Source: Gonocerus acuteangulatus (lineage: Eukaryota > Arthropoda > Insecta > Hemiptera > Coreidae). From it: a stretch of DNA of 64,000 nt. Positions within the stretch are counted from its first letter, which is position 1, and each line of letters opens with the position of its first letter. Under the pieces are notes generated by a model, which saw nothing but the letters and a program-made list of their open reading frames with translations, did no database searches and had not been told where the DNA came from. Position numbers and translations under genes: made by a program. The DNA lies in contig OX328124.1 of the NCBI GenBank assembly GCA_946811695.1, positions 83,890,923 through 83,954,922 on the forward strand, given 5' to 3'. Positions 32,595 to 43,763 of this stretch are shown here, one piece after another.

Positions 32595-32720
32595 AGATTT
32601 CTAGTCCGGTTCGCAGGACCTGCGTCATCTTAGCGCGGTTCTGTTCATATTCATAATGAAAAATATTGAACAAAACCTCAAAGAGAAGTAATATAAGATT
32701 TTAGGTGCCACAAAGAGAAA
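32595..32720 (+). repeat. Family A start fragment
   Basis: AGTCCGGTTCGCAGGACCTGC and GTCATCTTAGCGCGGTTCTG match the family A start. The following sequence resembles 26880-26960 (CCTCAAAGAGAAGTAATATAAG). Confidence 0.6.
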
Positions 32721-33744
32721 CTGATTGTATCCCCTGAGGAAATTAATCCATCCTCTTTCTGAACGTCCGCTCTTGGAAACACTATAACAATTTTTCTCAA
32801 TTTCTTAACTTGTTTTACTGGAATACTATTTTTTAGATTAAATGCAACCCTTAACTATTTTATTTTTTTATTAACTCCTTGCCAAGGGTCGCACAGTGGT
32901 CAAAAAGCGCATCAATATAATTTTTGAAGTATTTTCTCCGAACACATTGGCCTTAAATATGTGATAAATACTTCCTGAGAGTGCAATTTCCTGTGTTGTA
33001 GGCCCCCACCGTTGATTGCAGGACGGATATGAATCATTGAAGTACTAGAAACGAAGAAAATTTCCCAAATCCTCATGTACCAAAATCGTTCCTTCAACTT
33101 TTCTTTTTCAGACCGATAAGGTTGACACGTGTTTTTTTTATTTTTTTTTTATTTTTATTATTTTTTTTTAATTTTATTTCAGTGGGATGTTCGAAGGAAA
33201 AAAATTTTATTTTTTATTTTTCGAATCGTCATCATGGACGGGGATGCTGAAAATGTAACAAAATTACATGTATAAGATTTCCTTTTGTCATATAGCTTTT
33301 GCGTCTCTCTGCCTCTCTCGGATCTCGGGCTTACATTTTTCGTGGACATGTATAGAAAGATCCCGGACCGAAGGTGCGTGAACCTGTGTGCTTCGGAGAT
33401 AGAGGTAAATGAACTTGGTAAATAACTAACAGATAGACGCGCCTTACCTCTATGTAAACATTGGAATCAAATCGAAGATGGATTTTTTTTTGCAGTACTC
33501 CAGTCATTGTCGACTGGAAAAGATTGTTGAGGTAATCCGAGTGAAAAATCGTTTCCTAGTTGAAATATTGTTGAATTCAAACGAAAAAAGTGTGCTTTCG
33601 GTCAACAAAAAGATTTGTCATGTGAATGATTTATCAATACATTTATTGTGGTTATATGACCGGTAAAGAGCAAAATTTCAGGTTTCTAACTCAACAACAT
33701 CAAAAGTTATGGAGTTTTGAGCGCCTTTTGACGGTTTTTGACCA
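32721..33744. other. No recognisable gene
   Basis: T-rich low-complexity tracts at about 33130-33180; nothing else supported. Confidence 0.45.
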
Positions 33745-33905
33745 CTGTGGGTCGTGGGTACGGTTCCCACAGGAGTTGGTGGCTTTTTTTTTAGAAAAAA
33801 GAAAAGGCACCAGCCCTATCCTCGCTAGAAAAGGGTGGTAACCTATAGATAACCCGTCCTAAAATTCGTAGCCAATAACAAATGGACATTAAAATTCAAA
33901 TAAAT
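33745..33905 (+). mobile_element. tRNA-Ser-like SINE (5'-truncated)
   Basis: GGGTACGGTTCCCACAGGAG is a degenerate B box. Then come GGCACCAGCCCTATCCTCGC, AGAAAAGGGTGGTAACC, TATAGATAACCCGTCC and AAAATTCGTAGCCAATAAC followed by AAATGGACATTAAAATTC. Close match to the inverted copy at 20155-20292. The A box is absent. Confidence 0.75.
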
Positions 33906-34461
33906 AACTGTTTATTAAATGGGAATTCTCTTAGGAGGTGAATGGACTGGAAAAACTAGATAATACTTGATGTAAAGTATAATTGTGTGTAAGTGTCTGG
34001 ATGAAAAGAGATTGGAAAGGAGAAGGTTAAGGGTTTCCGGGGGTTTTATGGAAAAGCCCTAGAATCATCCAGACACGGGTCATTGTTCTGCTGAGTCACG
34101 TTCTCTCATCATCCATTTCTCTCTTCCGAAAACTCTTCCTTACTCCTTTCTTTTTAAGAGCAACGCCCCAAAACTGGATGTGACAGGTATACATGAGCGT
34201 TCAGAGGTATGAAACTGGCGATGAAGTTTTCCGCGCATATTGTTTTTTTTAATTTATTTTACGAGCTCCACAACGATGTCGGTACGCACTTTTTTTAACA
34301 AAAAACAAATCCAAATTTATATGTCCACAATCATCAGTAACTTACCTAAATAAAACAATTTTTTTTATTTATTTATTTATTTTTTTTTAAGAGAATATAA
34401 AACAAAATTTAGCAGATATGTGTACACAATTAAGGACTATACATTATTTACACAATAGTTA

Positions 34462-34527
<66 letters not shown>

Positions 34528-35325
34528 ACACAAAACTACTAACATTATTTAATTATTTATTGGGTCATGGGGTTAGCAACACTTTTGTTGTGTTGCATTA
34601 ACATATTTGTAGTTAATAATTTGAAACACAACGACTACGAAAATGGCCAGGTTATTTATTAAATAAATTATTTTCTGCGTGGAAAACCGTGATTTTATTC
34701 TGAATTTTTCTGGCCATTGATTGAAAGGTGTAGTTTGTCTATTTCTAGGTCGAATAGGTAAATAGATTGTATGTTATATAAACATTATTTCGTTTGCATC
34801 CTTTTTTTTTTTTAATGCATAAAAACATGTTTTTAATGAAACATCCTACGCTGACTGGAGTTTAATTTAAAGCATATACTTTTATGAAATATGTGAGCAG
34901 ATCACCTTGCTGTTGCGGAGCTCCATAAATAAATAATTTAAAGCACTTTGTTTATTCAAGAAAAACACGTTAAATGTCACATGTAAATGACCTAGGAGCA
35001 AAAGACAAATATTAATAATGTCAGTGTTATTACAGTGAGTAAAAAGGTTTAATAGAAATGCTGTCTGCCATTTTTATTTATTATTAAAATGTAGTATTTG
35101 CCTTTTTGAAGTTATGGACCGGAGAAAATTAAAGGAATTCTTGATACCAGAATTTTTCTGAACATTTCTTTTCCTCGAATTTTCAGAGGAGTGTCAATTT
35201 TACTTCTGAATTCCTCCAGTACTATTTGTTTTCACCGTCTTTCGTGCAATACCATTATAAAGCATGGTTGGGTCTGATGAGTGATTGAAGGAATATAACA
35301 CTCTCAAAATATAACACAATATTCT

Positions 35326-35330
<5 letters not shown>
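33906..35330. other. No gene; (TA)n at 34464-34521
   Basis: Contains a 58-bp TA tract and several T/A runs. I see no coding or RNA feature. Confidence 0.5.
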
Positions 35331-35360
<30 letters not shown>

Positions 35361-35645
35361 TTATAGAATATTACAATCTACAATTGAACTGTACTTTGTA
35401 ATTTGATATTAGTTACTTGTCCACGCCTCAGGTGTCCCCAGTTATCAGCCGAATACCTTCCTTGTTAGGAAGGATTCTAGGATGACCTGGAGTTACCCTA
35501 CGCCATCCAACCACACCCTGCAAATAGCAGGGAGGATTGGAGGCGAATGAGGCATCGCCTGTAATATCCTGAGGAGAGAAAATATCCATTGATATCACTC
35601 TCACTTATTATAATTTCACTGATTTTTTCACTCCACGACACTACA

Positions 35646-38244
35646 CTACCTTAGTAGATCCCGGGGCCACTTTCTATTAAGACGTCTTGGTGGAGAGGAA
35701 GGATGATTAGTGCTGGATAAGGATTGGGCTATAGGATTAGGATGATTGATTAGTTTACTATGGAAGGATGAGAAGCGGATAGGGATTATATCTTGGACAA
35801 AAGGGATATTTAGGTCATTATGGAGTGTGCGATTTGTAACATAATAAGGAGCATTGACTATGGTACGTAGGACTTTGGATTGAAATGTTTGGATTCGGTT
35901 GCTGTTGGAATGCTTGGCTGTCCCCCAGAGTTCTATTCCGTTGTCCATATAGGTTTTATTAGTGAGTTGTAGACAGTTAGTTTGTTATGTATGGTTAAGT
36001 GTGATGATCGGTTTAGTAGTCTTTATAGTTGTCCGAATCGTCGATTGAGTTCTTGTCGTTTGAGTTTAATGTGTGCGTTCCAAGTCAATCGAGAGTCAAG
36101 GTAAAACCCAAGGTATCGGATGGTATTGGTTATGGGTAAAGGATTGTTGTTGAAGGAGACAGTAGGACAAATTTTACGTCGAAGGGTGAAGGTTATTTGC
36201 TGGCATTTTTCGACGTTTATCTTTATGCGCCACTTATTTCACCACTTTTCAATTTGAGTTAAATGGGATTGTAGGTTCTGGGAAGCTGTGTCTGGATTTA
36301 TGCGGGGTGAAAGGATGGCCGTATCATCTGCATACGTGTCCAGGAAGGTGTCAGGATGTGTTGGAATGTCAGCTGTATAAAGGGTATAAAGGATGGGACC
36401 GAGGACACTACCCTGAGGAACTCCCGCTTCCACAGGGAAATAATCTGAGTAGGCTGTTCCATATCGGACTTGGAAAACCCGTGTCTGAGAGATAGGAGCG
36501 AAGGATTAGGAAAAGGGTGCTGGTTAGGTGGGTTTTGAGTTTGAAGAGTAAGCCTGTATGCCAGACTCGGTCGAATGCCTGGGAAACGTCCAAGAAAGCA
36601 GACGTGCAATACTCTTTTCGCTCGAGGGATGAGGAGATGAGATCAACAACGCGAAGCCCTTGCTGCACTGTAGAGTGTTGGGAGCGGAAACCGAATTGGT
36701 GAGGTGGGATGAGATTTTGGGAGCTTAGGATAGGTGATATACGCTTTAAAATAATTTTTTCAAATAGTTTGGAAAATATTGGAAGAAGACTGATAGGGCG
36801 GTAAGAGGATGGGTTGTTGGGAGGTTTACCAGGTTTAGGAAAAAGGACAACAATTGAGAATTTCCAGAGTATGGGATAATGGGTTGTTCGGAGGATGCAG
36901 TTGTAGATGTAGGTGAGGAATACAATGGCCTTGGTTGGGAGCTGTTTGAGGATTCTGGAGGTGATGAGGTCGTAACCAGGGGATTTCCGGGAAGGTAGTT
37001 TGGATATTAGAAATTTAACTTCAGATGGATTAACTGCATTTGGTGGTAGGGAGAGGGGAAGTGGGGATTGTAGGAAATCATCTAATTCCGGTAAATGGGA
37101 ATCAGGTTCAGGAGGGAGGTGAGGAGTAAATGTTCTTTTTAGATGATTGGCAAGTAACTCGGATTTCTCTTCGTCGGAGGCGGCCCATGTGCAGTCCTCT
37201 CGACGAAGGGGGGGAGGGTGCAGGATGGTATTTGAGGATTTTGCGAGTACCATTCCAAAGCGGTCGGAGGGATGGCGAGTTCTCTGCCACAGAGCTCGTT
37301 CTTGGCGTTTGGCTACAATTATGTCTTTTACGGATTGGGGCAGGACTTTCAGCTGGGATAGAGTGACGATGGCGTTTAGGAAGGGAGGATTTCCATGCGC
37401 ATTGTTGAATGAAGGTTGTGAATTGTTGGACAGCTATATCTAGGTCTTCAGGGGTTTTGAGGGAAATATTGAGGTTGATGATGTCTTCAAGGAGTGATCG
37501 GAAGAGGTTCCAATCGATTGGTCCAGTGATTAAGGAAGGAGGTTGAGGCTTTGGAATAGGTTGTAGCGGGAGTTTAAGGATTAAAGGACTATGATCAGAG
37601 GATAAGTCATCTAGGGAATCGATTGAGGTGAAGACGGATGTAAGGCCAAAGGATACGAAGAAGTCTATTAGATCGGGGATACGGTTTGGATCGGTAGGCC
37701 AGTATGTTGGGGAGTTCGGGGAAATGGTTGAGCAGTGCTTTGAGGAGAGTGCAGAGAGTAGGGTACGACCACGGGAGTTGGTTACCCTTGACCCCCACTG
37801 AAGATGCTTGGCGTTGAAATCACCTCCTAGAAGGAATTTGGTACAAAGGGATTCTAGAAGATCTAGGATTTCAGATTTTATTAAAGGTTTATTAGGAGGA
37901 CAGTAAACAGCTGACAGGGAAATTGGAAAAGAAAATGTGGATATAGTGATAGTGGTGGCTTGGACTGAATCTGTGGGATTGGTGGGACGAGGGTGATGGG
38001 ATAAGGTCCTTCGTATAAGGATGGCAGACCCTCCATGGGCTTTACCGTCTGGGTGGTCAGTACGGTAAGTGTTGTAGTCCTGAATTCGTAAATACTTATT
38101 CTTTGTCAGACGTGTTTCAGTGATGAGTGCTACATCTATACGTTTGTCTTGTAGTAATGTAGTCAGTTCGTTTGTGTGATTTGTTATGCCATTAGCATTC
38201 CAAAGTAGGATGGACAAGGATTTGTGTGTGGGAGAGGGAATCAT
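35646..38244 (-). pseudogene. LINE ORF2: endonuclease plus reverse transcriptase, multiple breaks
   Basis: Begins at ATG 38244-38242, inside the ORF1 stop (ATGA). The endonuclease shows LLWNANG, ITETRL, AVYCPPN, LGGDFNAKH and SDHSPL, so its catalytic residues are intact. A frameshift near 37300 leads into the RT frame: KSPGYDLIT, LFPKPGKPP, YRPISLLP, FGFRSQHST and FLDVSQAFDRVWH. A further shift near 36480 precedes GVPQGSVLGP and the catalytic YADD. Stops follow after IEKW (about 36239) and after RRFGQL (about 36020), and another shift near 35948 restores the C-terminus, which ends RRLNRKWPRDLLR. At least five lesions, so it cannot make a working enzyme. Plus-strand frames in this interval are shadows. 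Confidence 0.9.
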
Positions 38245-39922
38245 TTTGAAAGGGTTGGGAGCAGGTGAGTGACTATGGTATTAAGAAGGGTAATGAGAGG
38301 GCTAATGAGGGATCTGAAGTCTAACAAGAAGTTATTAAGGAGGGAAGTGATGTCATTGGAGGAGGTTGGGGGTGGAATGAATGGAGTGGCCCGTCTTGGA
38401 GTTGGTGTTGACTCTTTGCCTGGATGTTGGTCCGCAGGAGCTGTCTCATCGATGGTTGGTTGTTGGCTAGGTCCAGCAGCGAGTTGGGCGAAGGAGACCC
38501 CAGTTTCAACACGTCTTGAAGGCTGTGTACGTTCTTCATGAGCAGGCAACTCACCGTAGTTTCGCTGCCGGGCGTTGCTCAGTCTTTTTAAATTTTTGAA
38601 GGTTTGGCAACCCTTGTAGTTAGCCGGATGGTTTTGAGAGCACAGTGCACATACCGCAGGGCTTTCTTTTGGCTTGTTACACTCCTCACTCTTGTGGTTT
38701 TCCCCACATCTGACACATCTAGGAATATAATTACAATACGCCTTTGTGTGATTGTACGATTGGCAATTTGTACACTGAACCGGCTCTCGTTTACGGTATG
38801 GTTTTTCGACTTGTACTCTAGTGTGATAAAGTCTTGTAATGCCATAAATTTTGTCAACATTTGGTTGTTGATCAAGGTCCACAAAGAAGAGTGGCAAGGC
38901 AACTTTCGTCATTCCTTGTTCGGTTGATCGCTTCACTATGACATTTGTGGCTTGCCTTGCCTTGAAGCCAAGCGTAGCGAGTTCTGCTATGATCTCTTCT
39001 GGAGGGGTGGAGGGATGGAGATTTCGGATAACCAGTCGCAGGGCACGTTCATCCTTTGGTTGATAAGTATGGTATTGAGCCTGTGATTCGTTTAGGTATT
39101 TTATTATTGATCTATAAGTTTCAGGAGTTGAGCAGGAAATCTTAGTTTTGTTGGTTCGGCTTATACAGGTGTATGTTTGTGAATCAACCTTTTGATTTAG
39201 TTGCGTACAGAAAATTTTTATGTTTTTAATATTGTTCACAAATATGGGCGGAGGCCAGAGTTGGGCAAACGTTAGCGCGCGCTAATACCTAATACCTTCC
39301 CGCTAATTTAGCGGTACTGATAAGAGCCTGCGCTAACGATTAGCGCATAGCGACGGCAGTGCGCTAATCGCTAATTCATTTAAAATGTTTAAATATCTTT
39401 GTAGCTAACTAGGAGGAATATTGAAGGTGGAATAAAAAAAGGAAGAATAGGAGAATAGGAGGAAAAATAGGAGATATTCCTCCTAGTTAGCTACAAAGAT
39501 ATTTAAACATTTTAAATGAATTAGCGATTAGCGCACTGCCGTCGCTATGCGCTAATCGTTAGCGCAGGCTCTTATCAGTACCGCTAAATTAGCGGGAAGG
39601 TATTAGGTATTAGCGCGCGCTAACGTTTGCCCAACTCTGGCGGAGGCCTCATGATTTTAGGGCTTTGGGATTTTTCAGTTTCCATTTCATCTTCTTGATT
39701 TTTCTGTAGTAATTGAAATGGATTCGCCGTGAAAAATGCAGACTCTTCCGTAGCTTCTTCATTGGTACGGGAAGTACCGGGTACTTCCTCAACGGGTGTG
39801 GAGGAATTAACATTTTTTAGTGGCTGTCTTTTTGTAATTTTCCTTCTAGAGCGCGTGTTTTTTGAAGGTGACGTAGGTGGCGAGCTGCCAGCTGATCTTG
39901 ATCTTTTGCCACCGCTTGCCAT
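38241..39922 (-). pseudogene. LINE ORF1: PRE_C2HC and three-zinc-knuckle protein, split by a MITE
   Basis: The start is probably the MASGGKRSRS methionine at 39922. A basic, Ser-rich N-terminus runs to PKIMRPP, where the hAT MITE and its duplicated 8 bases interrupt it. The frame resumes after the MITE at NNIKNIKIF. Then come the PRE_C2HC signature (VIRNLHPSTPPEEI, LPLFFVDL) and three good knuckles: CTNCQSYNHTKAYC, CVRCGENHKSEEC and CALCSQNHPANYKGC. A Pro-rich linker and hydrophobic C-terminus follow. Without the 392 inserted or duplicated bases, the frame is exactly 430 codons including the TGA that overlaps ORF2. So the MITE is the only lesion I see in ORF1. The role is RNA binding for the LINE particle. 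Confidence 0.9.
39256..39639. mobile_element. hAT-type MITE, near-perfect palindrome, 8-bp target duplication
   Basis: 384 bp, flanked by GCGGAGGC at 39248-39255 and 39640-39647. Ends are CAGAGTTGGGCAAACG and its inverse, as in hAT elements. The arms (about 165 bp each) are nearly identical and contain repeated GCGCTAAT/ATTAGCGC motifs. The central spacer is about 55 bp of AGGA-rich sequence. It has no coding capacity. Confidence 0.92.
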
Positions 39923-39950
39923 TACCATGTGATAGAATCCTCCCATAAAA

Positions 39951-40823
39951 CGAGAATAAAAAATAAATATATAATTTTTGCAAATAAAAAAAATATATAG
40001 GCGCCAGCAGGAGCCTCGAACTCGGACTGTTTAGTCTTAAGACTCCAAGATGCTAGCCCTGAGCCAGAGAGGTGATGCGGGAAGAGTATCTCGATTCCCG
40101 TTAAGGCCCCTAGTTTCTGAGCTAGTTAGGAGGCAGCTAGTAGAGGGGGACTGTTCTGCAGAGACAGGAATAGCCCCCACCTCTCGCTAACCGTGAGGCA
40201 GGGCAGAGAATTCACAATAGATATTGCAACTTTACTCACTTATTTTGAGTTGTTTTGTCACACGAATTCCGAGGAAAATTCACAGAATTTACACTCAACG
40301 ATTAACTAATCATTTGAGCAAGTTTAGTTCAATTTCGAGCTCAATGAACCACTGAACTATTCACAAATGCGAGAGCTAAAAAATACACGACTTCACTGTT
40401 CAATGGCTGAAGCGCAACTCATTCTAAAATATAATCACAAACTTATTTTGAATTAACAACAGCGTATTACATTCAATTTCTTCTTTCGAAGACCTTTTAG
40501 GCATAATAAATCACAATGGCACACAATGAAAACACGTCTAAACCAAGACACTGTTTTTTGATCAATATTGTGTACAGATATACACGGATAAACCCGTTTC
40601 CCCCCTTGTGCTTGAAATTTATGGTTATGTCCAGGGGGAGGTTTCTGAGTGTCTTACTCTCCTATTTCATTCAACATGGCCTACATAAAATAAATATTAA
40701 AAAATATATGTGATGAAATAATAATACGATGAGTATTCGAAAGATCTTAATTTCCTAAATATTTGTCTTGTTGGGGAGGGTGGTATAGTGCGGCGATTCA
40801 TGTTATTGAACGATTCTTCCATG
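39951..40823. other. Possible LINE leader; no gene
   Basis: A tRNA-like stretch with approximate A and B boxes lies on the minus strand at about 40000-40075, but it lacks a matched acceptor stem. Nothing else is supported. Confidence 0.4.
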
Positions 40824-40830
40824 TATGTCG

Positions 40831-41326
40831 TACAAAGCAATAATTCGACCAATATGGACGTACGGACTTAAACTTTGGGGATCTGCGAAACCATCAAACA
40901 TCAAGAGAATACAGGCATTCCAGTCAAAAGTTCTTCGTAAAATTGTAAATGCCCCTTTCTATGTCTCCAACAAAACCCTTCACAATGACCTTAACATCCC
41001 ATTTCCCATTGACCTCGCTAAAACCCCTTTTCCAAGTGTTCCATTCCAAATTGTCTCACCATCCGAATCCTGAAAGTCTATCCTTATCTTCCCAATCCCA
41101 CCCAGACAATCCTCCCAGGCGGCTTAAGAGACAGTGGCCACGAGATAATTTACTTTTCTGATGATGTAGGGATCATTAAAATATTCATTTAGACAGCTCT
41201 GAAAGTGCCAACAATGCTTGGCATCTTTCACATTTTGTATTGTTTTTATTTTATTTTACTTTTCCCATTTTTGTCAATTTGTACATACATATCTATATCA
41301 ACATACTTGATAATTGTACAGATTTC

Positions 41327-41357
<31 letters not shown>

Positions 41358-41369
41358 AAAGAAAAAATT
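40831..41369 (+). mobile_element. 5'-truncated Jockey LINE with target duplication
   Basis: Flanked by TATGTCG at 40824-40830 and 41370-41376. It starts within the last 110 codons of ORF2 (YKAIIRPIWTYG, QSKVLRKIVNAPFYVSNK), shows one frameshift near 41045, then ends PPRRLKRQWPRDN and a stop at about 41161. The 3' region includes GATGTAGGGATCATTAAAAT and the tail is AATAAATAAATAA, AATAATAATAA and an A run. It supplies the true 3' end structure of this Jockey group. Confidence 0.85.
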
Positions 41370-41679
41370 TATGTCGATTTCCGCTCTTTTTAAATCGTTG
41401 TTTGAGGGGCCTATATCCGTTTTAACAAATGATTTTGGTTATGTCTTCTGTACTTTTCCAACAGCCATGAAATTTAAGGTCCAAATAAAACGTGAGAAAT
41501 TGAGAGAATAACATTGAGAGAAAAACAAATATGTCATACCTAAGGTGACTGTATCCTTGGTTCCCTTTTGCACATAGTTTTGTTTGAAGCTGTCAGATAG
41601 CTTGATAGTAATATAATTTATTCCCTATTCTAGCATCATTCAAACTTTTACTACTAGAATATATTTAAGAGTGGAATTA

Positions 41680-41884
41680 GGTATCCCCGTGGTCTAGTGG
41701 GAAGTTTCTGGAGTTTCGAGTCCCACTTGTGTAAGGTTGTTTCCGTTCAGAATTGTGCTCGCCGAAAAACTTCCCTGTTGCTCCATGGATTGAAAAACGT
41801 CCCTGTTAAGAAAGGGTTGAAGCCTACATATATGTGCCAATGTCTTAGAAGCAGATGTGCTATAAAAAAAATAAAAAATGAAAC
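41680..41884 (+). mobile_element. tRNA-derived SINE with anticodon-arm deletion
   Basis: GTATCCCCGTGGTCTAGTGG has the A box, but GAGTTTCGAGTCCC (B box) follows about 12 bases later, so the middle of the tRNA head is missing. The body (GCTCGCCGAAAAACTTCC) and a short A-rich tail follow. Flanking TGGAATT sequences suggest a short target duplication. The tail lacks the GGCGC hairpin. Confidence 0.7.
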
Positions 41885-42083
41885 AATGGAATTGAGTACG
41901 TATTGTTAACAATATTTATCACTGTTCCATTATGGATTTTAAGAATGGGTGGCAATATGCAGATAGCCCGGTGATAATGGTATTCCGGTCAAAGAAAAGG
42001 GAGAAACTTATTTTTAAAAAGAACAACCTCTTAATTAACCAACAATTATTTATAAAACAAAAAAATTAGTAAACATATCTATA

Positions 42084-42281
42084 GCCAACGGCCATAGCCA
42101 CGTTGAATACACCGGTTTCCGTAGACCACCGAAGTTAAGCAACGTCGGGCGTGGTCAGTACCTGAATGGGTGACCGACCACGTGCTGTTGGCATTATAAA
42201 AGGGTGGCAACCTGTAGATAGCCCGGCGCTAATAGCCAAATAGTTGATGCGCCGTTAAAAAAAAACAAAAAAAAACAAAAA
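42084..42281 (+). mobile_element. 5S rRNA-derived SINE, full length, 14-bp target duplication
   Basis: The head at 42084-42192 closely follows eukaryotic 5S rRNA from GCCAACGGCCATA to GTGCTGTTGGC. It contains the internal promoter region (AAGTTAAGCAACGTCGGGC, then GTCAGTACCTGAATGGGTGA). About 10 bases of the usual loop-E side are missing, so it is 109 bp rather than about 120. A linker with GGGTGGCAACCTGTAGATAG follows. The tail is the GGCGC...GCGCC hairpin (42221-42251), then A-rich. Flanks AAACATATCTATAG at 42071-42084 and 42282-42295 match, so it arrived by retrotransposition and is recent. It is not a 5S gene, because it lies in LINE-type flanks and is fused to a SINE tail. Confidence 0.9.
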
Positions 42282-42574
42282 AAACATATCTATAGAAAGT
42301 AAAAACAAAGCACAAAAGTATTCCATCGATATTCATTTATGTCTATTGTTTTAAATGGTCACTGTGATAATAAAATAAAAATCATGCAATGCACTTCTTA
42401 AGTATTGATAATTGTTTTTCATTAGCGCCAACATCCATGGTGCAGGCTAGAACTTTCTCAATGGGCTCTGACTTGGGAAGAATCCTAATTTATACTGTGG
42501 AATGTTATGAGTGTTCCACAATTAAAATTCAATTCTAGTAGCAAGCCTACAAATCTAGGATGCAATGCGCCCTA

Positions 42575-42905
42575 TATTTCTAACTAGCTGAATACTTGTG
42601 CTTCGTCACGGCAGATAAGTAGTTATTTTATTGCGTTATATAATGTATTGCGAAAATTAACGCTACTATATAATTTTCTGCAGTTTATTATATCACGGTT
42701 CCCGTCATACTATATGTTATTCATCAATTGATAAGTAATCAAAGTATAATGTTTCTTAACACTGGGGTGTTCCGGACCACAGTCAACAAACAGATAACCT
42801 AGAGATAACCCGTTATCTGTAGGTTACCAGTAACGGGAGTTTAACCAGTGCAGGTTGAAATTCGTTGTCAGTAATTAATGGACGTTAAAATTAAAAAAAA
42901 ATATG
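42575..42905 (+). repeat. Family C repeat, copy 2
   Basis: AACTAGCTGAATACTTGTGC, CGGCAGATAAGTAGTTATTT, then AGATAACCCGTTATCTGTAG, TTTAACCAGTGCAGGTTG and AATTAATGGACGTTAAAATT. Inverted relative of 18165-18375. Unclassified. Confidence 0.6.
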
Positions 42906-43760
42906 TTTCCAAGATGTCATTTGGAAACACCTATTATATTTGCGAGCATTACCAAAAAGTGTTTTGACTGGGGATGCTGATGGGTGAGGAGGCTGTCCAA
43001 GGGTTCGTGATATTATTACCTCGGGTGGACCATCACCAGGTATAGCGTAAACTCTATGAGGAACAAAATCAAAGTTTATTTCTAGTAATTCAAGGTCTGC
43101 CATTACAGTTGAAATGAACCGCAAATAAAAAACCTGTTATCGTCCTAGCAACGCTTGATGCCTAGGCGTGCATGGTCTCTAACCAACTAAGAATTCAAAC
43201 CCCTCTAAAAATACTTAAAAATTTGAATATCAAAAAAATCCTTTCTTAGCGAGCATTAACATCCTAAAGGAAAAAAAATTCAAATTTTTATGTCACGTGG
43301 TTTGGGCTGGGCGATGGTCAGTGAGTGGTATTTGACAATTATATACATAGTATATTTGTTAAATTTGAGTTAATGTTTAAATATTTGATTGCCCGCAAAA
43401 GACATGTTATTGAACCGGTACTGAGTATATCCAAATAATTAAAATCTTATTTTCTGTATATCCCCCTGTATTACATTTAATCATGAGGGGATTAAAAGAG
43501 CGCAGCAAACTGAGGACATGGAATGAGTTGGGAAGAAATAGAATCTCATTTCTGAGCATCAAAGGGATTGGATGAGTAAGTAAGCGGCTGAAAAGGATAT
43601 TTAGTCAAGGGAATGGCTTTATTCCATTGCTTGTATTCATTATTAGTACCAGGGGATTAGCTGTTTCCCAACAGGATCAAAGGCAGTGGACAAATTGGTT
43701 TTTTATATTTGAAATAAAAATTACTTAGATTTGTTCATCCAAAAATAAATACAAATTGAA
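42906..43760. other. No recognisable gene
   Basis: No supported feature. Confidence 0.45.
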
Positions 43761-43763
43761 AAA

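Larger units (their letters stand above)
35331..39950 (-). mobile_element. Jockey-clade non-LTR retrotransposon, copy B
   Basis: Contains all parts of a LINE on the minus strand: ORF1 (39922-38241), ORF2 (38244-35646), a 3' region of about 290 bp and an AAATAAATATATA-type tail (35331-35360). ORF1 is split by a hAT MITE with target duplication (39256-39639) and ORF2 has several breaks, so the copy is dead. The 5' limit is unclear: sequence upstream of the ORF1 start to about 40300 may be its leader. Confidence 0.9.

Noticed and set aside
38269..38927. Plus-strand frames of 90 and 107 codons
   Set aside because: They are antisense shadows of LINE ORF1, whose zinc knuckles and PRE_C2HC motif identify the real strand.
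40000..40075. A tRNA gene on the minus strand
   Set aside because: A- and B-box resemblances exist but the acceptor stem does not pair and no SINE tail follows.
42084..42192. A functional 5S rRNA gene
   Set aside because: About 10 bases are missing, it is fused to a SINE linker, hairpin and A tail, and it has target-site duplications.
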